From: Curvularia sp. ZM96
Lineage: Eukaryota; Ascomycota; Dothideomycetes; Pleosporales; Pleosporaceae
Direction of reading: 5' to 3'
DNA: 64,000 nucleotides
Assembly (NCBI GenBank): GCA_022457065.1
Contig: JAJGBQ010000002.1
Coordinates: forward strand, 3,286,001-3,350,000
Under the pieces are notes generated by a model that worked only from the letters and a program-made list of their open reading frames with translations, ran no database searches and had not been told where the DNA came from. A program made the position numbers and the translations under genes. How positions within the stretch are numbered: position 1 is the first letter of the stretch; the number at the start of each line of letters is the position of its first letter. Below, in pieces: positions 29,303 through 41,604 of the stretch.

Positions 29303-31993
29303 TGGTACGAGTGGGATAATGCATTTTCTTCCGTGTACATAATATTCAAAACGTTCCTTCTGCCCATTCTACGGCTTTCGTTCAGTCTCTCTAAAATTGG
29401 GGCTTGGGGGCGTTTTTCTTTGCTTTTCTTAGCATATTTGCGGGTAGTAATGGTTAAGCTTAGTTACACTGCAATAATTTGGTCATGCATTCAAGCTGTG
29501 CCTGGAAGAAGAACTTATAGTGCATGTTTCAAGAGTCATGTGGCTGCCGCGTGTCGTTGTGCCTGCCTGTTCGCTCCCACCGTGTACAATGCATGCAGCT
29601 AGAAAAGAAGCAAAACTTGCATAGTCGCCACACATTCAACATGTTCGCACCGTCTGAGTTGCTTTTGGGCAGATACACTCGATCGCCTACGTACTTTTTA
29701 CTCGTCTCTCATCTCGATCCCCTCACATCATCACACAGATATTCCTCATTGTTGGTGCAACTGTCAAGCACTAGCCGCGGTTTCTTCCAGACTCGATCGA
29801 ACACAACAGCACGGGAGCTTCATTATCGCTCCGACGTTAGCATGGTTGAGCAAAGCCGGACCGTAAAACACCCCCATACCTGCACGATAAGGAACTAGTT
29901 TGGACCTCTCTTCGCGATACCAATGATCAGCCCAAGATGCGACCCTTCTTCAAGCCGCTCTTGGCACTGACGTCAAGTACATCATCATCATCTCAACTAC
30001 AGCTGCACTACCCCTTACCTACCCGGCCTTTTGAGGCCACGCTGAGTCCACCCGAGTTGGAAAGTCACAGTAAACATGTACCTGATTATCCAACATCTAC
30101 CGGCTATCGCACTGTACTTGGACAATGCCGCCGACTCGACCAAGATTGTTCGGAACACCAACGAGCGAATTCGCTGGCCATCTTTCCAGATATGGATGCA
30201 ATAGCAGGCGTCATTATTCCCGGCAATGTGGCTAGACGCTTTGAGCGATTTGTCTCGCATGAATTCCTCGGCTCTCCAGGACCACGTGCTGTTCCGTATG
30301 CTTCAACAAGGGCGATTTCCAAGAGTCAGGCACAAACTTGTCTCATAGTACGATGCATGCGTTAGACGGCGTCCTGTACGAAGCTGATCAGCAGCTATAC
30401 TATCCAGTAGCGTCTATGAGTCACGTCGACAGCTGGGCTGCCCTTGAACACGAGGGAGCTGAAGGCACCGGTACCTTGCATGCGAGGGCTGGCGCTAGGG
30501 TCCCAATGGGCATCGATTAGATACTCGAGTGACGAGTAGTTTCATATCGTATGGAGAGATTGCCTCGCACCCTCGCACACCCCCCACCCCTCGACATGGA
30601 CGAACAATGAAATGGGGAAATTGGCCCCCGGAATGTCGATGACGCTTTCACAGGTACGTATCAGACTTGGCCTACTGTAGCCTAGGGGACCGGGAAAAAC
30701 CACACAACTGCCCTATCCTGGGACGCGTTTCTCCGCAAAGCACATGGACCTGGCGAGTCTAGGCTATGATCTGCCGGGCAACGGGCCAGGTCCATGGGAT
30801 TTTTGCATAACGACATGACGGCTAGATTAATCGATGTCCCTCTTGGCTGATTGTCGGTCCATTGCTGACACACGAGACTTGCCAGCTGGCAGCAGCTTAA
30901 GGGGCATTTTTCCTTCTTTCCTGCCTTATTTGTAAGTTGCTTATTCTGCGTGGTTGACGCACGCCGGATCCCATGGGGGCAAGGAAGGGATTATCCAAGG
31001 CAGGGCAGGGCATGACATGCTGGTCCGGTCATGGCGGTGTTGGTCGTGTGAGTGGCTGGCGGGGAGCAAAAGACCGCGGATTTAGCGCGTGGGTCTCCGA
31101 GGCAAAGAGTTGAGCAGTCAGCCTGTCATGTCTACCCATCACCTTGTTACGGCACGCTGCATTCCCACCCCGAGCCATGGTGCAGTCGTTCCGTGTCCGT
31201 TCGTGAGTTAGGTCATGGATGCGTCTTCTTGGCCAGGCCCGTCACCTTATTCGCTGCTAGTCCGGGGTCGGCTGAGTGAAGCTTCGCCCTGGGCTGCGAC
31301 GGCGACGACGCAAGACGATTCCTCCATGTCTCCCTCCCTGCCGTCACCACCCAATAATGCCAGCCTCGCCATGTTGCCATGGACGGGCCATGCGGCTCGG
31401 TACCTGAGCTAGACGACTCTTGCTAGGCCTCAGGAGACCACCAAGCCCGCCGTCCCTCAGCATCGCCGTTGCTGCATGTGCTGCTGCTGCGGGTCACGAT
31501 CGGTGCTTGCAATTATTCATCTTTGCCGAACTTCAGTCTTTTGCATTTGCAGCTTCAGATTTCCCCGGCCCCACTGCGCTGCCTAGTACGTGAAGAAACC
31601 TTTCACCGGCTATTCTTCACGGTGACAAACGTCTGTCCAAGCCTGCAGCTCTCATCTTCACTGCGTTGCTGCCCGTGACGCTGCTCCTCGCTCGGTCGCT
31701 CTGTACCTGACTTGCGTCGTCCAAGTCTTACAACACCAGCACATCTTCCCTTCCCTCTGCCATTACTCTGGTCCAGCGTATTACTCAACAGCTTTTACAC
31801 CTCCCCTCGAACTCTGCGTACCGCTTCTGCTCCGGGCTATAGTTAGATAGCCAAGCGTCTCGGCCACCACAGCCTGCTGTCCTCAGCCCTCACCGTCCAC
31901 CCAACGCCCTCGCTCGAACACCCGCCCCGACGTCGTATTATATTACTCGCTACATGGTCCGTAGGACAGCAACGCTGTGTTACCGGGCTGGCT
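29303..31993. other. 2.7-kb intergenic region
   Basis: The largest gap in the window. The ORF at 29937-30365 (142 codons) has an ATG but no family resemblance. A 12-bp perfect inverted repeat is at 30743-30796. The last ~600 bases are pyrimidine-rich and probably form the promoter and leader of the PHD-finger gene. Confidence 0.5.
30743..30796. repeat. perfect 12-bp inverted repeat with 30-base loop
   Basis: CATGGACCTGGC (30743-30754) is complemented exactly by GCCAGGTCCATG (30785-30796). Confidence 0.7.
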
Positions 31994-34706
31994 ATGAGTC
32001 TGGATCAGCACACACATGCGTATGGCTCCCTTTTGTCTTTTCTCAAAGCCCTTGGGGCAAAGCGATTTGTTGCTGTTTGGGGGCCGGTGCAACCAGCTTC
32101 GTGGTCAAGACCTGCTCTTGTTGTCTATGGTTTCTCTGCCTGGCTTAAGGGCCGATCCTGATACAAGTCAGTCCCAATGGGGGTTTGGGGTAGGCAGAGG
32201 GGCAGGCAACACCGCACGGTTGTCCTATGAAGCTCGTTGGCCACCGGCCCTAGTCTCTCTTCCCCCGAGACTGTATTCCAGTAAAACTCGCCAATTCCCT
32301 ACAAAAGAAATACCTTTTGCCTTTGTTCTTTTTTTGCTACATTCCTGTCCACTCCCCCTTGCACGCTTCTACGTTTTTGTTTTCCTCCATGTATCTGCTC
32401 GCACCTGCATGTGCCCAAGGCTAACGTGGGTCACACGCTAGATCGACCGACTGGCCTCTACCAAGTCCATCCTCAACACCAGAGTCGTTGACGTTCCCGG
32501 ACTCAAACCTCAAGACTCCCAAAACTGAGACGATTCCCTATTCGCATTTTCTCGACGCCTGGGCAACCCCACTACCTAATGCACAGCAAACCCCTGTCCA
32601 AGCGCCCCTGTTCGCTCTATCGACGCCTATAGACCGGCCGTCGAGCTCGTATAGCCAGCCCGTCCGCACCCCCGAAGATCCCGAGTTCCATGTCAATCAC
32701 TTTGCTCCTCAGAATTTGCCCCTGCCGCCGGTCGACGTCTCACGCAGACTGGCATCGTCACCGGACCCCAGCCAGCTGAAGAGGACTGGAGCAGCCCCAT
32801 CGCAGCACCATCTCGCCTCATCACGGCCTATCAGCATGGACTTTTCACAAATGCAGACACCGCCCCCAACAAGGGATGATTCGTCGAGGAGGAATTTACA
32901 ACAGAGCGCAGGGAAGGGAGTAGCCACACCGGCTACTGTAATACATAGGACACCAGGCCAGATGCCGCCGTCAGAAGCTCTCTTCGATCAAACCCCATTT
33001 GGGTTCGGCAATCTGCAGTATACACCAGATATGATGCAATTTCCTGGCCATGATTCCATGTCAGCGCCACCCATGCCGCAATCAAGGCTCTTCTGGGACC
33101 CGGCGAATGATGGCATACAAATGGATCTTGATTTGCCCATGGGCGTAGACGCATTTGCCCCTACACCGCAGAGAATGGAGCAGAACATGAACTGGCAGGG
33201 CATGCACTCTGTGACTAATATCATGCAGACACCGGGCTTTCAGAGTTTCCAGGCTTCGCCGGGACCCATGTCGTTTGCGAACTGCCACATGGAGCAGGGG
33301 CAGATGTCAAGACCGGGCTCATTCGCATCCACAACCACTGGCGTAGATCCCAACATGCTTTTTAGTTTCTCCCACCCCGACATGACTGCTTCTTTTGGTG
33401 CCATGCCCCAATTGTCGAACATTGACATGAGCTCAAGACAGCCGTATGAGACGCAACTGCGGGATGCACAGGCTGAAAGAGAAATGGCGAAGAAGGCGAG
33501 GGGCCAGCATTCTCGCAGCAATACAAACTCTTCCTCTGGCTCGTTTGAAGACATGAGGCCTGTTCTTCATCGAAGTAGCACCGACGGTGTAGTAAGAACG
33601 TCTAGGGTGCCTCCTCTGGAATCGTGGTCAACCGCCCCAGGCAATGCCTCGAACATACCACGGCGCCCATCACCGCTCAAGCGTCAAAGTGGCGGTTCGC
33701 TCAAGTCTATTCCGGAAATACGGCGACCACGAACACGCCTTGTTATTGACGAGACTGGTCGTGCTCGTACAGAAACTGTCCCTGCTATAGATGATGATAA
33801 GACTCCAAAGGCTCTACGACAATCTTCACAACAGGAACTCCGGCGGCAATACCCTGGTCTGTACGAGGTGGACGATAGTGAGTCGGAAGACGACGAGCAA
33901 GGGGCGACTATCAGCCGTAAAACGTCCTTTACCGTACCACAACCTGAGCGCCGAGCACCGAAATACGCGCGTGCGGATAGCGATAGTCACGAAAGGAGCA
34001 ATCCTCCTAAGATGACCAGATCAGCTTCACGTCCAGTTGGGGGAACGATTGACAAGCCTTCATTGGACAAGATGCGGCTCGCGGGCAGATCTGCGAGCGA
34101 TAATCCCACACGACGAGTCGGCATGATGGACCTCCCGCCCGCGACCAAGAACTCCAGGGACATTGAGGACCAGCACATGCCTGACTCTCCCGGCGACGCT
34201 CTGGGTGCCTTGAAGAAGGTCGTCGGGGCGCGGCAACAACGGATTGGTAGGGCGGTTGCAAGCTAGTCTCCCATGCTTTGCTAACTCGCTCAGAACGTGC
34301 CTCTCAAAACACGCTCAAAGCCCACAACCAACGCTGGGCTGCTGCTGCCGCTGCTTCAGCTGAATTCACAAACGGCCACCACAGCCACCATGACCCTTAT
34401 TCTAATTCCCTAAACCGCTCCGTAAACACCACCCCGTCGACAGACCGAAGCAACTTCTCGACCGAAAGCACGCGATGTATTTGCAATGGCATCGTTGACG
34501 ACGACGACAAGCCCATGCTGCAGTGCGAGTCGTGCAGCATGTGGCTACATCTCGTCTGCATTGGTCTAGACAAGGGAAACTTGCCGCCAGTCTACGTTTG
34601 CATCTTTTGTACAGGCCGCACACCGCTTACAAGGGGAGGACGGTCAAGGGGGCCGCCCGTACCGCTTGATTCGCCGCTTACCCATAAGTCGATGTTTAGG
34701 GGTTGA
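31994..34706 (+). CDS. PHD-finger protein, probable chromatin regulator, 3 exons
   Basis: The proposed exons 31994-32019, 32442-34246 and 34294-34706 encode 747 residues. The long middle exon has no ATG near its start. An intron end (GCTAAC, then CACACGCTAG at 32441) allows joining to a 26-base first exon in the right phase, giving MSLDQHTHA-STDWPLPSP. This first join is inferred. The second (GTAGGG donor, GCTAAC branch, CTCAG acceptor) is secure and links the body to the PHD finger at about 672-717: CIC, then MLQCESCSMWLHLVC and VYVCIFC, a Cys4-His-Cys3 pattern. Most of the protein is low-complexity, with basic stretches. PHD fingers read histone tails; a nuclear regulatory role is inferred. 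Confidence 0.78.
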
Positions 34707-35767
34707 TTATGACGATGATTATGATGGGGAAACTAAGAAATGTTTTTGATATATATATTTCGAGACAAATGGAAGAAATTTTTAAGTGGTTGTATTGATG
34801 GTTCCTGCAACTTCTTCTTTTCCCCCCCCCAAGAAACTGATTTTATGGATTTTGTGCTAGTAGCAGATCTGTTGTGCTGTGTGTGTGATTGCGCGACATG
34901 CTTTCCTGGGATAATGACCGCTCAAGTCATGTCAAGCGTCAGAAATAGCATAACTGTATCTCCCTCCCCTTCTTCTTCTCCTTCTTCTTGTTGCAACCTT
35001 CTAACTATCCTTCCTTTCTCTTTTTCTTACCTCAGAGGTACCTCGTTCGAAGTAGCCCATGTACCCACCGTATATACATATCCACCTAAATAGCAGACAT
35101 AAATACAGAATAACCAAACGCTCATTTACCTACCCATCACCCTCCATGATTTTCCAGCTAGCTTCCAGATAGCTTCTCCTTATTCTTTTTTTCTTGCAAT
35201 CATTCAAGTATCCAGACTACATTCTTCACGCCGCTGCTATCGCTTTTTCCGCCCTTGCTTTCGCTATCTTGTATCTTTCTTCTCCTCCCTTTTGCTTTGT
35301 GGCGCATGGATTAAGAGATATCGTGTTGTCATGTTCTTCTTTCGCTTTCGCTTTTGAAGTTTTGTGTTTGGGGGTTTAGAAGGATGGGTTGAGGTGTGAT
35401 GTATGGGTGAGTGAGTGAGTGAAATGGACTGGGGTGAGATGGAATTTCTTTCGGAGTAGGAGGGGAGTGTGGTAGAATGTTTTATGTACCTGCCTGCATC
35501 AATTGACTGACAGGGATGCTAGATCGTGAGATTGGAGTGTACAGGGAATTTGTGTACACCAGGAAAGATAGAGCAGTGTGTTAATATTAATATGCGGGAA
35601 AAATAGGGAGGCATAGTTTACAATGGCAAGTGGAGAGACTATGTTGTTCCTCTTTGTCTTTAAGTAACATGTATTTCGTTTCATCTGTCTCTCCCATGTT
35701 TTTTTTGGCACATTCGTTTTCACATTCAGCCATGCTCCTATATAACTCCATGCCGTATCGGATCCCC
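34707..35767. other. intergenic region, convergent 3' ends
   Basis: Lies between the PHD-finger gene and PUS7. T-rich; no supported gene. Confidence 0.5.
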
Positions 35768-38215
35768 TTACCTCCCGCCCATAAACTCCGGCTTATACGC
35801 CTTGACGCCGCCAGCCTTCATGAGCTCTCTCAGTGCCATGGTTGCATACTGGCTACTTCCCAGCTGCAACTTGATAACGACAGCGATCTTCTTCTCCTGC
35901 TGCTCATCCTGTTGCTGCTCTTCCGCATTCCGCTTACTGCCACCATCCCTCTCCCGCCCCAATCGCTGCAAATCCGTCTCGACGAATTGCTCATCCACGC
36001 GCTCGTACGCATGCACTTCGTACTCAAGCGGACGCAGCGGCTTGGCGAGTACCTTTCTGTACCCGCCGCTGAGGCTGACTTCGCGCCAGGGGCGGCGCAT
36101 GTTGTGTGGATCGAGGCCGCCACCTTTGTCGCTGGCCATGAAGGTCTTGTAGAAGTCGCCAATAGCGTTCCGCGGGTACTCGACGTCAAAGCCTGGCTGA
36201 GGGAGGACAATGTCGTAGATGTTGTAGGCACCGGATTCGGCTTCGGCGGCGGATAAGGGCCGGGCGCGTTCGAAGTTGGCTTCAGCAGCGTTTGCGTTCT
36301 CGGTTCCGAGAGGGTTGATTATGGTTTCGCCATCCTGGTCGAGCGTCGAGTCGGGCTGGGTGGTGCTAGCCACGCCATTCTCCTTGTCGCGATGCTCGTT
36401 GACGAGGACAAGGTCACCTTCTACTACCTTGTCGCCGTACGTAGCCCAGCGCTTGCCAGCGACGGTATTCCAGACAAGAGATTGGTAGGCATGTACGTAC
36501 ATTAGACGGAGCGTACGTGGGATCGTCATGAGTGCGCCCTGCCAGTCTGTTTTGCGGTCGTAGCGCCCCGATTTGCCGTTGCGTGAACTGAGGTGCTGGA
36601 TAATATTGCGTTCAGCAGTGAATTTCCTCGGCAGTAAGTTGAGAGCCTCACTGCCGTTGCCTGTCGTCTTCCAGATGTGAAGTGCTTTGGCACGGTTGCG
36701 GTCGTCCTGAGAGACCTGTATAGTTGGATCGGTCGAGGTACCGTCAGCGGCGGCGAGAGCAACATCACTGTATGCAAGGAGGTCTTCAACTGCCCCTTTG
36801 AGGTCGTCTTGTAGCATCTTGCGGCCGATGGCGTCGGTACTAGCAGCGAACGAACCGAAACGCTGGAGGCCATAGTAGTTGATGAACCCCCGCTCAGAGA
36901 AGTCGGTAATCGCCTTGCGGATCACATCGTTGGCAAGTTTCTGCCGCTGCTCAAAGTCCAAACCCTCCTCGCTCTGGAAATGGCAGTCTCGTAGTGTGAT
37001 CGTGAACTCGTTGCCCAGCAAATCGCCAAGTTTGAGTTCACGATTGGAGTGTTCAAAATCGCCCACAGCAGCGTTGAACAGCACTTTGTTGAAGTTCTGG
37101 ATGCGCTGCGCTGTTTGACGCTTGACGCACACTCTCTGCACGGTACACGCGCGCCTATCCTTCGTGCCTGCAAAACCGAAGCCTTTTGCTCCGCAGTTGA
37201 GCTTGCTGCCGAGAAAGCCCACTACCTCCATGGTGTCCTTGTTCTCTTTGTATAGGTTGAAGTGCAGGTATTCCCCACCTAGCTCCTCCCAATCTAGACC
37301 ACCTCTTCGTCTGCCCTGGTCCTCTCGGTCCCGGCCTCCATTCTTTCCTTTCTTGTTTTTGCGCTCTGCTGGGGGTGCAGCTTTGATACGGATGGTCTGG
37401 TCATTCTCCATTGCACTCTCCAGCAAGTTGGGGAATATCCGACGCAGACTTTGGTGGGCCTGGGTTCGCGTGTCCTTGTCTGTGATGGGCGGTGATATGA
37501 CAGGCTTGAAATCCTTTGCCTTTCTCGATTCGCGTTTCCGTACTTGTTCCACGAGCTTGATAACGTCGTCAGTAGTCTGGCGACCGAATATCGACTCCAG
37601 TGTTTTGCGATCCTCGTCGGCAAGCTGCGTCGTATTAGCACTTATGGTAAGCGTTTGCAGCCTTGGAGTACTTACTGTTTCTTCTGGTTCTTCTTTTGCC
37701 ACCTTGACTTGTCCTATGATTTCCTCGCCATCATTTCCAGTATCTTTAGGTCCCTCATGTACTGGCGCTGGTACAGGCAGCGTAACCTCTCCAGGACCCG
37801 CGTCCTGCATATCCGCATCAGGCTTTTCATCTTTTGAGCCCGCCTCGGTCGGCTTTGCTTCATTCGAATTGCTTGTCGCATTCGCATTTTCCGGCTTTTT
37901 CAAGCTCTTCTTGGTTTCTACCTCCGTACTTTTCAGGTGTAGTACCTGCCCGTCAAGTCCAATCTCGTTGACCAAGAAATCGGTGTACCGCTGCTTCAAC
38001 ACGCCCGTAAATCCAAGATTGTCCGGGCACACATATTCTGTTATTCCGGCGCGCACTTCACGCTCGAGATCGGTGTCAATCGCCGCAGGCGCAGAGGGAA
38101 TGGGCTGTTCTGGGGCGGCCGGCGCGGAGGTGTTTGCGGAGAACGTAGGAGCGGAGTCGCTGTCCAGTCGAGCGCGTTTCGCGGGTCGCGCGGCATCATC
38201 CTGAGGATCTGACAT
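35768..38215 (-). CDS. PUS7: tRNA/snRNA pseudouridine synthase, TruD/Pus7 family, 2 exons
   Basis: Exons 38215-37676 and 37624-35768 give 798 residues. The 51-nt intron (GTAAGT donor, GTGCTAATA branch, CGCAG acceptor) is stop-free and a multiple of three, so it could be mistaken for coding. The start is ATG in a perfect CCACCATG context, not the longer open frame above it. TruD features: GAKGFGFAGTKDRRA with the catalytic Asp at about residue 336, and INYYGLQRFGSF. Pus7 isomerises uridine to pseudouridine in tRNA, U2 snRNA and mRNA. The length exceeds the yeast protein because of a disordered N-terminal region and an insertion. Confidence 0.93.
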   Translation of the reverse strand: MSDPQDDAARPAKRARLDSDSAPTFSANTSAPAAPEQPIPSAPAAIDTDLEREVRAGITEYVCPDNLGFTGVLKQRYTDFLVNEIGLDGQVLHLKSTEVETKKSLKKPENANATSNSNEAKPTEAGSKDEKPDADMQDAGPGEVTLPVPAPVHEGPKDTGNDGEEIIGQVKVAKEEPEETVSTPRLQTLTISANTTQLADEDRKTLESIFGRQTTDDVIKLVEQVRKRESRKAKDFKPVISPPITDKDTRTQAHQSLRRIFPNLLESAMENDQTIRIKAAPPAERKNKKGKNGGRDREDQGRRRGGLDWEELGGEYLHFNLYKENKDTMEVVGFLGSKLNCGAKGFGFAGTKDRRACTVQRVCVKRQTAQRIQNFNKVLFNAAVGDFEHSNRELKLGDLLGNEFTITLRDCHFQSEEGLDFEQRQKLANDVIRKAITDFSERGFINYYGLQRFGSFAASTDAIGRKMLQDDLKGAVEDLLAYSDVALAAADGTSTDPTIQVSQDDRNRAKALHIWKTTGNGSEALNLLPRKFTAERNIIQHLSSRNGKSGRYDRKTDWQGALMTIPRTLRLMYVHAYQSLVWNTVAGKRWATYGDKVVEGDLVLVNEHRDKENGVASTTQPDSTLDQDGETIINPLGTENANAAEANFERARPLSAAEAESGAYNIYDIVLPQPGFDVEYPRNAIGDFYKTFMASDKGGGLDPHNMRRPWREVSLSGGYRKVLAKPLRPLEYEVHAYERVDEQFVETDLQRLGRERDGGSKRNAEEQQQDEQQEKKIAVVIKLQLGSSQYATMALRELMKAGGVKAYKPEFMGGR

Positions 38216-39724
38216 GGTGGCACACAGAAATTCCAACTCTTGAATGTTGGCTCAAAATCGCGACTGGCAGTCGAGTTGAAGCTTCGGCCTGCGAACTTTC
38301 TAGTGGGGAAGTTTTTCGCGAGGACGTGCACGCGAGGGGTTACTTTTGGCGAGGTAGCGCGAACCGTTCAGCTTGTCCACTTCAAGCATGCATTTGTTCA
38401 CTTGCACTGGAGGTATAACAATGAGAAGCTGAACAAAAAATTGCTCACGATTTTTCATTCAAGTAAACAACTACCATGGCTATCCCTCATGAAAAGACCA
38501 TCGGATGTGAAGATTGAATCAGCACCACGCATTACACTGGCAGTAACTCACCCAAATGTCACTACGTGAGGCATTGTACCCGAATTCTTACCGTTTTAGC
38601 ACATATATATGTTTGCGTGTGTAGAATGGACACAGCACATTGAAGCGGCCCAATGCTAATGGCAAGCTAGCGACATGACACTTCTGAAACTGCATTTAGA
38701 ACACAGATACGTCGCCTGTGATTATGTGGAAAGGCAGCTTTCGAGTAGGCACGACCTGCCTATCGCTAGAGTATGCGATGGTTACCATCGATATGAGTGA
38801 AACAGCACCACAGATCCACGGTTAATGGCAAGAGAATGATTGATCGGTTAGTACGTTGTCAACCATGGACCTGTGCGTACGTCAGTATCAGGATGTTGGT
38901 ACTATGCAAAGGCATCACCTGAAAACTCAGTGAGCCGCAAGACATCGATAGACCGTCTAACATCTGCCACCACGTCAGGCAAAGCACAAGCGGTAGAGAG
39001 GGCCAAACCGCGTTTCAGTTCCGTCACTTTACTTTCTCCACATCAGGGCCACGGCAGCGAGGATCCTATATCTAAAATCATGATTGTTCCAGGCTAGTCA
39101 TCCAGGGACAGGAAGAGACGAGCTGGTCCTATGTGCTATTAGCAGCCATGAATCCTCCACCTCCTGCGAGATATCGCAATAGCAACGCCGTTGATGCATC
39201 GTGGTTTGTGTGAAGCCTAGGAGAGCATGATGAGTTTGACTGATCATGTCAGGTTTCTTCACATACCGAACCCGAGAGACAATCCTCCACCGTTGGCTTT
39301 GCTACCATTTAGGTGCGCAGCCATCAACCAACTTTGACATCGTCATTCGCCGAAAGCAATGAACCCATCGTCCGCCTGAAACAGTCCTTCGTCCATTATG
39401 CATGTGAGATGTCATCCCTCATCTGCTTCCCAGCGTCAAAAGCTGGCGAAATGTCACTCGACAAACCTCCGTTGATACATCCCAAAGGCCTGTATCCAGA
39501 AAAAAAAAGAAGAAAAAAAAGAGAATCCTTGCCCATTCCGCCAACGCCATGCATACGTACCCGACCAGTAAGATTATGCGGCAAGTATACACCGTAGAAA
39601 GAGCCGCAGGGAGGTAGGGAGGTCCATGAAAACAAGGCTGATCGCATGCTGTGCACATAAGTAACGAGGGGCACTCGTCAGAGGGTGGGTAGCGAGCGCC
39701 CTTCGTCATCAGTGTAAAGTCTTA
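38216..39724. other. intergenic region
   Basis: About 1.5 kb between the PUS7 start and the 3' end of the RRM gene. An A-rich tract lies at about 39501-39520. No supported gene. Confidence 0.5.
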
Positions 39725-41604
39725 CTAAAACTTACTCGCAGCAGCACCCCAAAGGGAGTTGTAGATCTTGTCGACGACGTAGGACGCGCGGATCTTGCGG
39801 TTGTTGAAGTTACGACCGTTCAGACCTTGAAGAGCCTTCTCGCCACCGGTGACAGAGTCGAACTTGACAAAGATATCACCCTCGCTGTTGGCGTCTACAG
39901 CGATATGAACGACCTTGCCGTACTTCTTGTCACACTCGGTCCTGACTTCGACCTCAAGGTCTTTAACCCAGTTGTCACCAAAGTTGCGCTGCTCCCTATT
40001 GCAGTGTTAGTGACATTGACCACAAGGATAAGGGGGAAACATACTCGTCAGGATCAAAGGCGTTCTCAATCTTGATGCACTTGGATGCCATCGGCTGATC
40101 AACGACGGGCGCACGGGGCTTGGCGACAACAGGCTGGGCACCCTGCTTCGCGGGCTCGGGGTTGTCGCGGCGGGCGAGAGCATCCATGAGCTTACTGCGA
40201 TCGTAGGTCTTGAAGTTGACTCCGGCGACATCAGTGTCGTCCAAAGCAGAAGCACCGCTAACGCCAGTGCGATCATCCTTGTTATGGGCGCGGTCATAGA
40301 CACCACCACTGCCACCGGCGTAAGCGCCACGTCCACCAGCTCCACTGAATGCCGAGCCCTGGTAGGACTGGGCCTGCTGAGAGAAAGTGCGAAGGAGGTT
40401 CGCGGTCGACTCGGGAGTGAATTTGTCGTTGCCGAGGCCAACGCGGATCTGACGACCAGCAAGCTCAAAGCCGTTCATTTCTGCAAGAGCACTTTTGGCG
40501 TGAGCAGGGTCAACAAACCTGGGCATATGTTAGTAATCTTCTTGTGCGGGAAAAGCAATGGTATCACTCACTGAACAAAACCATATCCCTTAGAGCGGCC
40601 AGGGTTCATCTCGTCGCGCTGGAGAATGACCTGCTCGAGCTCACCAAAAGGTTCGAAAATCTGTTTGAGGTCCTCCTCGGTGACACTAAAGTGAATGTTG
40701 CCAACGTAGAGACGGTGGAATGGAGCGCCGTTCGCACCAGCCACTGCACCACCCTCGGAGGGGCGAGCGGCACGGTTTTTCTCAGCTTCAGTGAGTTGGG
40801 CGATGATAGGGACACCCTTCAGTTTCTGGCCAGTCAGTTCCAGTGCTTGGGGTACAGACGCCTCATCCTTGAACTCAACGTATCCGACGCTGAAAATGTT
40901 AGTTAGCTAGAGTTGAGGAAGTGCAGTGAACGGAGTATTTACCCTTTAGAGCGACCAGTGACTCGGTCCTTGACAATCTGGGCTTCGACAACAGGGCCAA
41001 CTCGCTCGAAAAAGGAGCGTAGATGGCGGGTCTCGGCACGTTGAGAAATCTGCTGAACGAAGATGGTACGCTTGTCGCGATCATCTTCAGTAACCTCGGG
41101 CTCAGGCGGAGCACTGCGGCGGCTGTTGCGGCGGTAGTCACCACTGTTGCGGCGGCGGTCGCGGGACCTATCACGGTACCTGTCATCGCCACGGATGCGA
41201 GGAGAGCGGGAGCGGGCACGTCCACCTCCGACATAGAAGTCGCCTCCACGATCACGGCCGCGACCTCCGCGTCGGTCACGGGAGCTGCTGCGACGATACC
41301 TATCACGGTCTTCATCTGTATTAGCACAGTTGCTCGAACGGGGGCTTCGTCGATCGTCTCTGTCACGGCTCCTGTGCCGGTCACCATTAGACTCACGATA
41401 GCGATCACCCCCTCGGTCTCGACTCCTGTCGCGGCGGTCACGGCGATCTGCGTAGCGGTCGCGGTCACGGGTGCGGTCGTCTCGGCGGCTGTCGACGTCG
41501 CGCATCTCGATGCTGGCGTGGCTGGCGCGCCTTTCGCGGTCCTTCATCTCGATCTCGCGCGCCGTCTCCTCGAGGAGAGCGTCGACAGCGGCTGAAGTAG
41601 ACAT
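39725..41604 (-). CDS. RBM39/Rsd1-like splicing factor (RS domain, RRMs, UHM), 4 exons
   Basis: Exons 41604-40943, 40889-40572, 40518-40045 and 39995-39725 give 574 residues; introns are 53, 53 and 49 nt. The N-terminal ~170 residues are an Arg/Asp/Ser-rich RS-like region. RRM1 begins RTIFVQQIS, RRM2 begins HRLYVGNIHFSVTEEDL and contains YGFVQFVDPAHA, and the C-terminal domain (KCIKIENAFDPDEE... NGRNFNNRKIRASYV) carries the R-x-F signature of a U2AF-homology motif. This order is that of RBM39 and fission-yeast Rsd1, which act in 3' splice-site recognition. The last codons contain a GTAAGT, so a further 3' exon is possible. Confidence 0.88.

Noticed and set aside
29937..30365. 142-codon frame with ATG in the large gap
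   Set aside because: No domain, signal peptide or intron support. It could be real, but the sequence alone does not support calling it.
32016..32441. 141-codon frame upstream of the PHD gene
   Set aside because: It lies within the proposed leader intron and pyrimidine-rich leader.
37122..38204. 360-codon plus-strand frame
   Set aside because: Exactly antisense to PUS7, which has clear catalytic motifs.
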